From Acidobacteria bacterium SCN 69-37 (GTDB lineage: Bacteria; Acidobacteriota; Vicinamibacteria; Vicinamibacterales; SCN-69-37): DNA of 41,776 nt. How positions within the stretch are numbered: position 1 is the stretch's first letter; each line of letters starts with the position of its first letter. The notes under the pieces are model-generated. The model had not been told where the DNA came from. It made no database searches and saw only the letters and a program-made list of their open reading frames with translations. The DNA lies in NCBI GenBank assembly GCA_001724025.1, contig MEDJ01000009.1, positions 1 through 41,776 of the forward strand, in the 5' to 3' direction. This document shows, piece after piece, positions 33,381-41,776 of the stretch. A program made the translations under genes and the position numbers.

Positions 33381-36300
33381 ATGTGTTTCAGAGGCTCGGC
33401 GGCAAGAACGATCGCCGCTTGTGTTCTTGCGGCGGCAATGGCGGAGGCCTCACCAGCGATGGCCCAAAGTGGGACGACGGGTGCCTTGACGGGCAGCGTC
33501 GTGGACCAGAGTGACGGGGCGATTCCCGGTGTGACGGTGTCGGCGGTAAACGTCGCAACGAACGAGTCCAGGGATGCCGTCACGAATTCCGAAGGGTTTT
33601 ACCGCCTGTCAGCGCTCGCTACTGGAACCTACGAAGTCACGTTTCAGTTAAGTGGCTTTAAGACCATCAAGCGGTTGGGCGTCCTTGTAGAGGCGGCCGT
33701 ACCTCGAACAATCGACGCCGTGTTGCAAGTCGGCGGTTTGTCGGAGCAGGTGACGGTGCAGATTGAGTCGCCCGTGTTGCAGCGGTCGACGCCAACGATC
33801 ACGCGACGACTCGGTGCGGAGGAAATCGAATCCGTGCCCTCGTCGACCCGGAACTTTACGCATTTGCTGACCGCCACGGCCGGCGTCAGCGCCGACATTC
33901 CCCCGGTTGGCAGCAACGACACCGGCGCCATCTCTCCATCGGTCAACGGGACGAAGCAGACGAGCAACAGCATCTTGTACAACGGTGTGGACATCACCAG
34001 CATGTTGTCGAACACCGGCACTCTGGACGAAGGCTTGGCGCCGGCGCTCGAAACCATCGAAGAAGTGAAGCTGCAGACGAGCATGTACGACGCCGCAACT
34101 GGCCGCAGTGGTGGAGGCAACTTCCAAGTCGTGACGAAGAGCGGGTCCAACACACGTCATGGGTCGCTTTACACCTTCGGCCAGCACGACCGCTTCAACT
34201 CGAACGACTTTTTCTTCGACAAGCACGACATCGGCAAGCCCAAGATGCGTCGCACCGAATCGGGGTTCACGTTCGGTGGGCCGCTTCGCCGTGATCGCGT
34301 GTTCTTCTTCGGCAGCTTCCAGCATACCGACGCGGAGACGGGATACGTGCCGACGGCTTCAAGCCGAGCGGTTCTACCTGCGGCTCTCGCCCTGATCACT
34401 GGCCCGCGGACCGCCGAGAACATCGTTGCGGCCTTTCGAGAACTGAATCCTAGCTTTGCGCTCACGCCGGGTGACATCTCGCCGCTGGCACTCGCACTCC
34501 TGAATGCTCAGAATCCGAGAACAGGCGGTTTCCTCATTCCAGCCCCGACGGGGCCGATTGTGGGCAAGGAACCGGTTGTGGGCATCGGTGCCTTTACGAC
34601 CGCTGGCGGCGATCCCGTTGCCGAACTTCGTCAAGTGCTCCCGGCGACATTTAGGCAGCTACAGGGCAGCTTGCGCGTTGACGCACGCCTCTCGAACGCC
34701 AACAGACTCCACGGGTCGTATTTCGCTTCGGACTTCCCGAGTATGGATCCCTTTCCCGATCCATCCACGCTCGCCTCCCCATTTCCCCTCGTGAAGAACA
34801 ATCGAGGCCAAGTCGCGTCCCTAGGCAATACGCACGTGTTCGGCAGCAACCTGCTGAACGAGGCGCGTGTGGGCTTCTTCAGGCTCCGGAACACGCGTCG
34901 CCTCGATGACGACATCAACGGGGTCACCAGCGATCAGTTCAATATTGCTAACCCCGCGCTCCTCTTTGACAACTCAGACGCCACGAGACGCCTCGGACAT
35001 TTTGTGAATCGAGGAATCACCTGGTCATTCGGCGCCCCGAACGACGCGTTCAATCGACGCGAGCAACAAACGATGCATTTTTCCGATGCGGTAACAATGA
35101 CTCGAGGCGCGCACAGCATCCGAATGGGGGGTGACTTCAAACTGCACAACGTGAAGACCAATCTGCCCGAAGAGCAGGGCACTGAGTTCGAAAAGATTGA
35201 ACACTTCCAGCAGCTCCTGTTGGGCTTCACCAGCGAAGCGGATACACAGTTCGGCTTCACGGACAAACACTTCCTGATGCAAGACGCCTCATGGTTTGTG
35301 ACCGATGATTGGCGCGTCGGAAACCGTCTCAGTCTATCGATGGGTGTACGATGGGACTGGTTCGGGTGGCCCTACGAAAAGAACGGCTTTTTCGGCAATT
35401 TCGATCCTGCGCTCGTGACCGATCCCGACAATCCCGTCACCGCGATCATCGTTCCGTCCAATATCCAGAACACCGAGTTTTCAGCGGTGAACGCGGGCAT
35501 CGCGGCGGTAACCCGAGTCGATACCAAGCACACTCTGAACGGGCAAGATCTAAACAACTTTGCTCCCCGGCTGGGCTTCGCCTATAGCGCTTCGGACAAG
35601 CACGTGCTGCGCGGCGGGTATGGGCTGTTTTACGACCGTCCGTCTGCGGCCTTCATGAACACGGTGTTCAGCAACTATCCGATCCTGCGGGAAGTCGAAA
35701 TTACGGTCCCCAGCCGGCAGGTGCCGATCCAGAACGCCTTTTCGTCCAACGTGCTGAATGGTCAGCCGACACCATTCGATGCGTTCTTTCCGTTTCGGCT
35801 GGTCTATAGCTCCAGCAGCGGCGCGTACACCATCCGGGATGGCACGGGCAGCGCCGGCGTGAATGGCGGATTGGGGAATATCGCCGAGGCGCTTGAGTTC
35901 CGAGCCATTGATCGCAACTTGCGCACCCCCTTCTACCAGCAGTGGAATTTGGGTTGGCAGTGGGAAGTGGCGCCCAGTATGGCGCTGGAAGTCCGCTACA
36001 ACGGAAGCCGTGGGCATGACCTCCTGCTGGCGACAGCCCTCAATGAGCCTTGGGATCTGAACGACCCTGCGACGCCCGTCGCAATCCGTGAACGCATCAC
36101 GGCGGCGTACCGCGCTGGCGGCGGCACAGCCAACGCCCAAGACCCGAGCGCCCTCGGTTACGGGTATGGGGGGGACAACAACCGCGGGCCAGCGGGCACG
36201 ATTCCGACGGAAGTACGCACCCTGTACTACGGTTTCAACGACGCCGAGGCGCTGTATCTCCAATCCAAGGGTAGGTCGAGATATCACGCGCTGCAGAGCA

Positions 36301-37001
36301 GTCTCACGAAGCGCTTCTCGCAAGGGTACCAATTTCACGCGGCGTACACGTACTCGATATCGAAGGATCTGATGTCCGCCGACCCGGGCAGTACCGCCGG
36401 GGGCGGTCGTCCGGACACCCCAAACAGCGGTTTCTCGGTTGAGAATGATTCGCGCGACCTGGAATCCAACTGGGCTCGATCGGATTTCGATCGCCCGCAT
36501 CGATTCAGTCTCAGCGCTGTATGGACACTACCGCTCGGCCAGCACCCAGCACTCAAAGACTGGAAGTTGGCCAGCGTCATGCAGTTCCAATCGGGTCGGC
36601 CATTCAGCGTCTTCCGACCGGAACAAGGACTACTGCGGCTTGGCTTCCAGCGCTTGGACTTCGTCCCCGGTGCCAACCCCGACAGCGTCGCCCAACGCGC
36701 CGCCAATCCTGAGGACGGCTGGTTCGATACGACACAGCTGCGCGCCGCAAACGCTGCGGGCAACACGCCGCGCAACTTCCTTCGCGGCCCCGCTCAACGT
36801 CGTGTCGATCTGAGCATCGCGAAGAAGGTTGTCCTTGGCGGTCGCGTGCAGGCCGAACTGCGCTGGGAAATCTTCAATCTGTTCAACACCGTGAACTTCG
36901 CTTTACCGGAGAACAACTTCGACAGCGTTGACTTTGGTGCGATTACCACCACGGTCGGTGGTCCACGCGTGTCGCAGTTCGGCCTTCGTCTAGTGTTCTA
37001 G
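33381..37001 (+). CDS. Oar-like TonB-dependent outer-membrane receptor
   Basis: 1,206 residues. The signal peptide covers 1-29 (AACVLAAAMAEASPAMAQ). A carboxypeptidase-regulatory-like beta-sandwich (about 33-115: GSVVDQSDGAIPGVTVSAV, GFYRLSALATGTYEVTFQLSGF) is followed by a TonB plug (about 120-240: SVNGTKQTSNSILYNGVDIT). The rest is a long 22-strand-type barrel ending RVSQFGLRLVF. The ATG at 33381 is preferred because GGAGG lies 8 bases upstream, though GTG/ATG codons precede it in frame. This receptor type is abundant in Acidobacteria. It may import a large phosphorylated or other polymer across the outer membrane, but its placement after pst-phoU is the only hint of substrate. Confidence 0.93.
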   Translation: MCFRGSAARTIAACVLAAAMAEASPAMAQSGTTGALTGSVVDQSDGAIPGVTVSAVNVATNESRDAVTNSEGFYRLSALATGTYEVTFQLSGFKTIKRLGVLVEAAVPRTIDAVLQVGGLSEQVTVQIESPVLQRSTPTITRRLGAEEIESVPSSTRNFTHLLTATAGVSADIPPVGSNDTGAISPSVNGTKQTSNSILYNGVDITSMLSNTGTLDEGLAPALETIEEVKLQTSMYDAATGRSGGGNFQVVTKSGSNTRHGSLYTFGQHDRFNSNDFFFDKHDIGKPKMRRTESGFTFGGPLRRDRVFFFGSFQHTDAETGYVPTASSRAVLPAALALITGPRTAENIVAAFRELNPSFALTPGDISPLALALLNAQNPRTGGFLIPAPTGPIVGKEPVVGIGAFTTAGGDPVAELRQVLPATFRQLQGSLRVDARLSNANRLHGSYFASDFPSMDPFPDPSTLASPFPLVKNNRGQVASLGNTHVFGSNLLNEARVGFFRLRNTRRLDDDINGVTSDQFNIANPALLFDNSDATRRLGHFVNRGITWSFGAPNDAFNRREQQTMHFSDAVTMTRGAHSIRMGGDFKLHNVKTNLPEEQGTEFEKIEHFQQLLLGFTSEADTQFGFTDKHFLMQDASWFVTDDWRVGNRLSLSMGVRWDWFGWPYEKNGFFGNFDPALVTDPDNPVTAIIVPSNIQNTEFSAVNAGIAAVTRVDTKHTLNGQDLNNFAPRLGFAYSASDKHVLRGGYGLFYDRPSAAFMNTVFSNYPILREVEITVPSRQVPIQNAFSSNVLNGQPTPFDAFFPFRLVYSSSSGAYTIRDGTGSAGVNGGLGNIAEALEFRAIDRNLRTPFYQQWNLGWQWEVAPSMALEVRYNGSRGHDLLLATALNEPWDLNDPATPVAIRERITAAYRAGGGTANAQDPSALGYGYGGDNNRGPAGTIPTEVRTLYYGFNDAEALYLQSKGRSRYHALQSSLTKRFSQGYQFHAAYTYSISKDLMSADPGSTAGGGRPDTPNSGFSVENDSRDLESNWARSDFDRPHRFSLSAVWTLPLGQHPALKDWKLASVMQFQSGRPFSVFRPEQGLLRLGFQRLDFVPGANPDSVAQRAANPEDGWFDTTQLRAANAAGNTPRNFLRGPAQRRVDLSIAKKVVLGGRVQAELRWEIFNLFNTVNFALPENNFDSVDFGAITTTVGGPRVSQFGLRLVF

Positions 37002-37155
37002 CAGAACAGCCTGAAGCCGCATGGGCGCGGTCCCGAACGGGACTTCGCCTGTGCGGCTCTGGACGCCCGAAGGGATCGTGCGGTGCGTCGGCCGGGGACG
37101 GGACGCGACGTGGGAAAGATCGTTCCTCCGATCTGAGCGCTTCCAGTGGTCGTGG

Positions 37156-38949
37156 TCAGGACGTTCGGCGACGTCGAATCACGCGCAACGCGACTTCCCC
37201 CGTCGGCGAGCGCAGCGGTTGCCCCAAGGGTGGCAGTCCGTCGGCCATCCGCTCAACGGCCGCTCGGGCGGTCTCATCGTTGGCGCGCACGTAGCGCATG
37301 AACGTCTGCGGCGAGTGCCCCAGGATTTTGGCGCCCGTCTTGGCGTCACCCCCAATGAGGGGGGCCAGCGCCGTTGCGAACGAGTGCCGAAAGCAATGCG
37401 GGGTGAAATACAGCGACGCGCCGGTGTACGGATCCTTCACGCGCCGGGCGGCCACCACGACCTGGTAATACAACTGCTGGTACCAGGGCACCAGTGTCTC
37501 GTCGGGCACCCGGGAGCGATCGGCGAGGCGGTCGAACAGGTCGTACTTCACGAAGAGCTTCAGCGCGGCGATGCCGTAGTCGTTCAACGGAATGCGACGG
37601 CGACTGATGACGCGCTCCATGCGTCCCGCGTGTCGTCGATGCTTCTCGGTCGGCATCAGGACGGCCCGCTCTTGCAAGCGGAGGTCCTCGGGCGCGAGCA
37701 GCGCGACCTCCCCCACCCGCGCGCCGGTGTGCGCGAGCACTGACGCGCGAATGAACGCCGTCGTGATGCGCCGGCGGTCCGCGGTCGGTCGATACGGGAC
37801 GACGTCGTGTCGCATGGCCCGGACGAGCGCGTGGACCTCGTCGACCGACGGCGCGCGGTCCGTCCCGAAGTCGTACGGCGACACCGGATAGGCCAGGCCG
37901 GCGATATTGGAGGCCGTGCGCAACGCGTGGCGAAACGAGCCGACGGCAAAATAGCCGAACTTGATCCGCCGGCCACCGCCGTTGTACTGGATCGGATAGT
38001 TGAGGAACGCCCGACACGCCTCTAGGGCGTCTCGAGCCAGCGCCACGATGCGCGCTTCGCGCGCTTCCGTCTCGACGCGGACGACGGCTCGTCCGTTGAC
38101 GGTCGTAAAGCGCTCGACCACGCGCCGCGCGGGGATCCGGAGGGCGCCGGCGCGCAGATCAAACGCGCGCGCGTCACGGAGGGACCAGAGTTCCTGGAGG
38201 GTGATGCCGCAGTAACCCAACACGGCGGCGCGCACGGAGGAAAAGGACGGATGCTTCCGTTGGGCCACCACGGTCGGCGTGCGCATGGCGTCCAGCAACG
38301 CCATGACGACCGGCATCGGCTGCGCCTTCTCCACCTCCGGGGACTTCGGCGGCAACCGATCTTTGAGCGCCAGGACCGGGTTGGGCCCGTCGGGGTACAG
38401 GACGGTGAACAGGTTCGAGAGGTGCAACGCGCGGATCCGGAGCGTGGCCGAGGACCACCGGCGCTGCCGCCGATCCCCGGTGCGCTTGCGGACGACCGTC
38501 TCCTGTTTCCACGCCTCGAGCGCGAGTTCCACCAAGGCCGACGTGATCTGGGGCGTCTTGAACGCGGTCCCGAGTCGCGTCGTCAGCCACGCCGCCCACA
38601 CGGCCAGATTGTGGGCCCGCCCCTGGAGGTCCGAGACGCTCGCCCGTCGGGCCAAGTACGTGGTGACGTCCTCCTCAAAGGTCCCCGCCGGTGCGCGGCC
38701 GGCATCCCGCCGCAGATCATGCACCGCGGTCGAGCGCTCATGCTGCAGGAAATCGAGGGTGGCCTGCAGCGTGTCCCGGACGTCTTGCGGATACAGGCGG
38801 TCGAAGTCGCCTTGGCCGCGCCGCCGCACGCGGACGCGCCACACCCAATGCGGACAGCCCGCGAGCGCCGCAGGCGTGCGAAGGGCCCGGCGCGTGTGCG
38901 GATGGACGCGCGTGATGCCGGTCGGCAACCGATCGGATCGGGGCGGCAC
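37156..38949 (-). CDS. Tyrosine recombinase / integrase, unusually long
   Basis: A 597-residue site-specific recombinase. Catalytic residues are Arg411 (HTGARVGEV), His518 and Arg521 (HCFRHSFAT), His545 (ILGHSP) and the nucleophile Tyr553 (FMRYVRAN), all in expected order. The N-terminal 400 residues are much longer than usual SAM-like and core-binding domains and contain WRVRVRRRGQGDFDRLYPQDV and a coiled region (ALVELALEAWKQETVVRKR). The GTG at 38949 follows GGAG by 9 bases. It is the last gene of the reverse-strand block after an AlpA-like protein. It probably integrates the conjugative element. The att site is not identified. Confidence 0.92.
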   Translation of the reverse strand: MPPRSDRLPTGITRVHPHTRRALRTPAALAGCPHWVWRVRVRRRGQGDFDRLYPQDVRDTLQATLDFLQHERSTAVHDLRRDAGRAPAGTFEEDVTTYLARRASVSDLQGRAHNLAVWAAWLTTRLGTAFKTPQITSALVELALEAWKQETVVRKRTGDRRQRRWSSATLRIRALHLSNLFTVLYPDGPNPVLALKDRLPPKSPEVEKAQPMPVVMALLDAMRTPTVVAQRKHPSFSSVRAAVLGYCGITLQELWSLRDARAFDLRAGALRIPARRVVERFTTVNGRAVVRVETEAREARIVALARDALEACRAFLNYPIQYNGGGRRIKFGYFAVGSFRHALRTASNIAGLAYPVSPYDFGTDRAPSVDEVHALVRAMRHDVVPYRPTADRRRITTAFIRASVLAHTGARVGEVALLAPEDLRLQERAVLMPTEKHRRHAGRMERVISRRRIPLNDYGIAALKLFVKYDLFDRLADRSRVPDETLVPWYQQLYYQVVVAARRVKDPYTGASLYFTPHCFRHSFATALAPLIGGDAKTGAKILGHSPQTFMRYVRANDETARAAVERMADGLPPLGQPLRSPTGEVALRVIRRRRTS

Positions 38950-38955
38950 TGCTGG

Positions 38956-39192
38956 TTACTCCCTGCTCCGCAGAAGATACCGCAACACGTCGATCCCCGC
39001 GAACTGGACGCGGCGTGTGGTCGGTGACAGCGGCCGAATCGGAAAACGGTTGCGTTGGCGCAGGCGATAGATGGTCGCGCGCGACATCCCGATCCACTTC
39101 GGCAACTCATCGATTTCGATGACCGCGGGCATCTCGCGCGCGAGCCGCACCGCGTACTCCCGCTCGGCCTCTGCGAGGACTGCATTCGGCAT
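38956..39192 (-). CDS. AlpA/MerR-type helix-turn-helix (excisionase-like)
   Basis: A 78-residue DNA-binding protein. The winged helix is VIEIDELPKWIGMSRATIYRLRQRNRFPIRP, the recognisable AlpA-like excisionase pattern, then the wing RRVQFAGIDVLRYLL. The ATG at 39192 is preceded by GGGGG. It sits 6 bases before the integrase GTG, so the pair is co-transcribed. Excisionases of this kind direct the recombinase toward excision and can activate it. Confidence 0.85.
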   Translation of the reverse strand: MPNAVLAEAEREYAVRLAREMPAVIEIDELPKWIGMSRATIYRLRQRNRFPIRPLSPTTRRVQFAGIDVLRYLLRSRE

Positions 39193-39412
39193 ACCGCCCC
39201 CTAACGTTCCCTGCGCTCGTCTGATCGTGGCCTTCCGCCCGGGCATGGACGTCGTCGGCCATCGACAGATGCCCGCCGCGGCTCCCCGGAGGCCGGGTCA
39301 GGACCGCCAGCCCGCCGTGCGGGGCGTCGCGCGCCGCGACGCGTCTTGACCCGGCCGAGGAGAGCCCGACGATTCCGTGGCGATGGCCGCTCCGTTCCAC
39401 GTCGCCACACGT
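39193..39412. other. 220-base gap between integrase pair and secretion ATPase
   Basis: Only low-complexity reading frames that I do not trust are present. It could hold the promoter of the xis-int pair or an origin of transfer, but I see no clear inverted repeats that would show it. Confidence 0.4.
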
Positions 39413-40387
39413 TCAGGCGACACCGCGCGAAGCTCCCCGGGCGAACACTACGTCCACGTGGTACCGGTCCGACTGCACGTCGTAGCGCGCGACCCGAATC
39501 ACTTCCTCGGTCACGCGCGCGCCATCATGCCGCCCCAGATGGAGGACCAGATCAATGGCGTCGGCCATCTGGTAGCGCACCGCCTGATACGGCAAGTCCA
39601 CGCCACTCTGGACGACGCACGAGGCGAAGCGCGCCAACGCCTGCTCGGCGGAGTTCGCGTGGATCGTCGAGAGCGACCCCGCGTGCCCGGTGTTCAACGC
39701 CTGCAGCAGGTCAAACGCTTCCCCGCCGCGCACCTCCCCAAGGATGATCCGGTCGGGGCGGTGCCGGAGCGTGGCCCGCAGCAACTCGCGAATCGTCACC
39801 GCCGGCAGGTGCGGTTGCTCGCGCCGCGCCTCGAAGCGGACCAAATTGGGGCGGTCGATCTGGAGTTCGGCGGTGTCCTCGATGAGCACGACGCGGTCGT
39901 CTTCGGGGAGACACGCCGTGAGCGCGTTCAAGAGCGTCGTCTTGCCCGTACTCGTCCCGCCGCTGATCAAGATGTTCTCGCGCCGGTCGATCGCCTCACG
40001 GAGCACGCGGAACACCTCGGGCGGCAGCGTCCCAGTTCGCGCCAGTTCGTCGGCGGTGAAGAACCGCGCCTGGAACTTCCGAATGGTCAGCGTCGTGCCG
40101 CCGACACTGCACGGCGGAAAGACCGCAGCCACGCGCGAGCCGTCGGGCAGGCGCGAGTCGAGGATGGGCTTCTCCTCGGAGATGTCGTCCCCGAGCGCCC
40201 GGGCGATGTTCTTCACCGCGACGCGCAAATTGCGTTCGTCCATCTGGGCGCCGTGGACTTCCCGCACGATCCCCTGGCGCTCAATGAAGACCCGCTGGGA
40301 GCCGTTCACCATGATCTCCGTGATGTCCGGGTCTTCGAGCAGCCGGGCGATCGGTCGAAGGAACGGCACGATGACGTCGAAGCTCAT
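39413..40387 (-). CDS. trbB: Type IV secretion ATPase, VirB11/TrbB type
   Basis: A 324-residue hexameric ATPase. An N-terminal domain (1-130) is followed by Walker A GGTSTGKTT at 143-151, the Asp box LIEDTAEL at 168-175, Walker B IILGEVRGGEA at 214-224 and the His box GHAGSLSTIHANS at 234-246. Length and order fit TrbB of conjugative systems (about 320 residues) and also VirB11. It powers pilus assembly and substrate transfer. The ATG at 40387 lies 2 bases after the end of the coupling protein gene, so the two are coupled. Confidence 0.93.
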   Translation of the reverse strand: MSFDVIVPFLRPIARLLEDPDITEIMVNGSQRVFIERQGIVREVHGAQMDERNLRVAVKNIARALGDDISEEKPILDSRLPDGSRVAAVFPPCSVGGTTLTIRKFQARFFTADELARTGTLPPEVFRVLREAIDRRENILISGGTSTGKTTLLNALTACLPEDDRVVLIEDTAELQIDRPNLVRFEARREQPHLPAVTIRELLRATLRHRPDRIILGEVRGGEAFDLLQALNTGHAGSLSTIHANSAEQALARFASCVVQSGVDLPYQAVRYQMADAIDLVLHLGRHDGARVTEEVIRVARYDVQSDRYHVDVVFARGASRGVA

Positions 40388-40389
40388 GA

Positions 40390-41776
40390 TCAGAGACCTC
40401 CTGCGGCGACATGGTCGAAGTAGCTCGTCTGGACGTCGAGATAGTGGGGCTTGAGATAGCAGAACGTCGGGGGCCAGGGATTGAGGCCATCGTACGGGAG
40501 CACCACGGCCTGGCCGTTCTGGAGTTCCGCGAAGACCTTGGGTTGAAACACGTACTCGTACGCCAGGCTGTACGTCTTCGCCGCACTGACGGTGGTCTTG
40601 TGGGCGGCCGGTCGGCCCGTCAGCATGCTGACCCGGGCATCCTGCCCCGCCTCGGTGATCGTGTAGCCGGGTTTGAGGCGTTCGACCTTGCCGCACAGGT
40701 CGGCCGCCATCTGCGCGCTGAAGTCGTCCGACAACGTCAGAAACACTTTCGTGCGCAGGCCCTGGAGGAGCGTGCGCCACGACTCCCCCGTGAGCGCCGA
40801 TCGCAACGAGCTGATGCTCTGCGTCGCGACGATGGGCACGCACCGCGCTTGGCGCGCGAGCGAGAAGAACTTCTCGTCACCTGACGGCTCGTTCTCGCCC
40901 GTGGTGGCAAACGCCTGATATTCATCGCACACGAACAGTACGGGACGGAGGGGATGATCCGTCTTCGCTGCCGTCTGCGGGATCCGATTGAGCACGGCCC
41001 GTTGGAAGTCCTGCTTCAGCATGGTGCCCAGTGCCCGCGCCAAGCCCGGGTTCATCGCGATCGGAAAATTGAGCGCGACGACTTTGCCCTGTTCGATCAA
41101 GGTCGCGAGCGGCGGCAGCGGCGTGCCGTGGCGTCCATCCGGATTGCGCACCGGATCGTACGTCTCCTTCGGCGGGCAGAAGGTGTGCTTCACACGCGGG
41201 TTGTCGTCGAACAGCGAGAGGAACACGCTGATGCCTTCGACGATGGAGGTGCGGAGCTTGGGCTCGATGCGGGTCCAGTCGTCGTCGAACCACCGCTTGA
41301 CCGCCTCAAACCGCGCCATCTTGTCGGCCCACCGCGCCGCCGATACCACGTGCCGCACCTGATACGGAATCTGCCTCGCACGCGCGGCGGCCTCCACGTC
41401 GGCCGACCACGCGGTCCAGACCGTCTCGCCGGTGTCGTCCGCCGACCACGTCCACGCGCTCAGCGCCGACGTCCTCACGAAAGCCGTCTTCTCCACGACC
41501 AGCCGATGATTGGGCAGGCTGAAGACGCGATCGCCCTCGGCAATCTTGGCGCGCAGTTTGTCCACGCTAATGACGTGGGCGTACACCTGGAACAACGTCA
41601 CGTAATCGTCGAGCACCTGATGCAGGAGAATCACGAACTTGACCAGATTCGTACTCGCCTGCTGCCAGAACGGTTCCTTGCCGCGGCCGAAGAGATTGGT
41701 CATCAGCGTGGCGATGCCGTAGGCCAGCGCGTAGGCGTCGAGGTCGTTGTGGAGCGGGTTGTAGCGATAGGGCGAG
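40390..41776 (-). CDS. VirD4/TraG-type coupling protein (partial, 5' end off window)
   Basis: The last 461 residues of a membrane coupling protein that delivers relaxase-bound DNA to the secretion channel. The open frame continues to the window edge at 41776, reading YRYNPLHNDLDAYALAYGIATLM before the first internal ATG, as in TraG/VirD4 proteins. Walker B-like FVCDEYQAF and VATQSISSLRSAL are present. Walker A and the membrane anchor lie outside. It ends DHVAAGGL, 2 bases before the TrbB-type gene. Together with it and the integrase it marks a conjugative or mobilisable element. Confidence 0.88.
   Translation of the reverse strand, partial: SPYRYNPLHNDLDAYALAYGIATLMTNLFGRGKEPFWQQASTNLVKFVILLHQVLDDYVTLFQVYAHVISVDKLRAKIAEGDRVFSLPNHRLVVEKTAFVRTSALSAWTWSADDTGETVWTAWSADVEAAARARQIPYQVRHVVSAARWADKMARFEAVKRWFDDDWTRIEPKLRTSIVEGISVFLSLFDDNPRVKHTFCPPKETYDPVRNPDGRHGTPLPPLATLIEQGKVVALNFPIAMNPGLARALGTMLKQDFQRAVLNRIPQTAAKTDHPLRPVLFVCDEYQAFATTGENEPSGDEKFFSLARQARCVPIVATQSISSLRSALTGESWRTLLQGLRTKVFLTLSDDFSAQMAADLCGKVERLKPGYTITEAGQDARVSMLTGRPAAHKTTVSAAKTYSLAYEYVFQPKVFAELQNGQAVVLPYDGLNPWPPTFCYLKPHYLDVQTSYFDHVAAGGL

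Noticed and set aside
37021..40423. Long forward-strand open frames over the integrase and conjugation genes (e.g. 37021-37743, 38251-39027, 39377-40423)
   Set aside because: They are antisense shadows of clear reverse-strand proteins in GC-rich DNA, with arginine-rich low-complexity translations and no domains.

Overview
The window is GC-rich and appears to come from an Acidobacteriota (Vicinamibacteria-like) chromosome. Three things point that way: two very long MacB/FtsX-type orphan permeases, one of them directly behind a PadR regulator; an Oar-like 1,200-residue TonB-dependent receptor with a carboxypeptidase-regulatory N-terminal domain; and many lipoprotein and outer-membrane genes. 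The lineage is an inference from gene content, since there is no rRNA or marker gene here.

Left part (1-19.6 kb) is a fragmented accessory region. It starts with two gene remnants that abut head to head near 1.3 kb, followed by a GNAT acetyltransferase. Next comes a forward operon of phosphoesterase (phospholipase C family), a Lys/Arg-rich protein and an Omp85-like barrel (3.9-7.0 kb). After it lie a TonB-receptor remnant, a reverse-strand permease (8.1-10.6 kb), a lipoprotein and a rearranged IS3-family element inserted in an SRPBCC gene. The part ends with a reverse HlyD plus ABC-ATPase pair lacking its permease, and a forward PadR plus permease pair. A previously unnamed (to me) interspersed repeat occurs at five places (2.85-3.18, 7.88-8.05, 10.68-10.77, 11.93-12.40 and 19.30-19.63 kb). 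All copies have the same orientation and carry a tandem TGCGCCCACC motif at their ends, and they divide this region into gene modules. One copy carries a 128-bp segment with 26-bp inverted termini.

Middle part (19.6-37 kb) is an arsenic/phosphate island. It opens with a truncated ketopantoate-reductase-like gene, ynfA, an OsmC-type gene, a 3' tRNA fragment that looks like an attachment-site scar, an alkaline phosphatase and two small envelope genes. The arsenic cluster follows: arsR, metallophosphoesterase, OsmC-like gene, second arsR (behind a perfect 23-bp palindrome), arsD, arsA, and a convergent aquaglyceroporin-type channel. It has ArsA and ArsD with all their metalloid cysteines, but no ArsB, Acr3 or arsenate reductase is visible. 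Then comes a complete pstS-pstC-pstA-pstB-phoU operon, a small coupled ORF, an unknown gene, and the large TonB-dependent receptor. Together these read as a unit for discriminating phosphate from arsenate and detoxifying arsenite.

Right part (37-41.8 kb, all reverse strand) is the edge of a conjugative or integrative element: a 597-residue tyrosine recombinase, an AlpA/MerR-type excisionase-like protein, a VirB11/TrbB secretion ATPase and a VirD4/TraG coupling protein that runs off the window.
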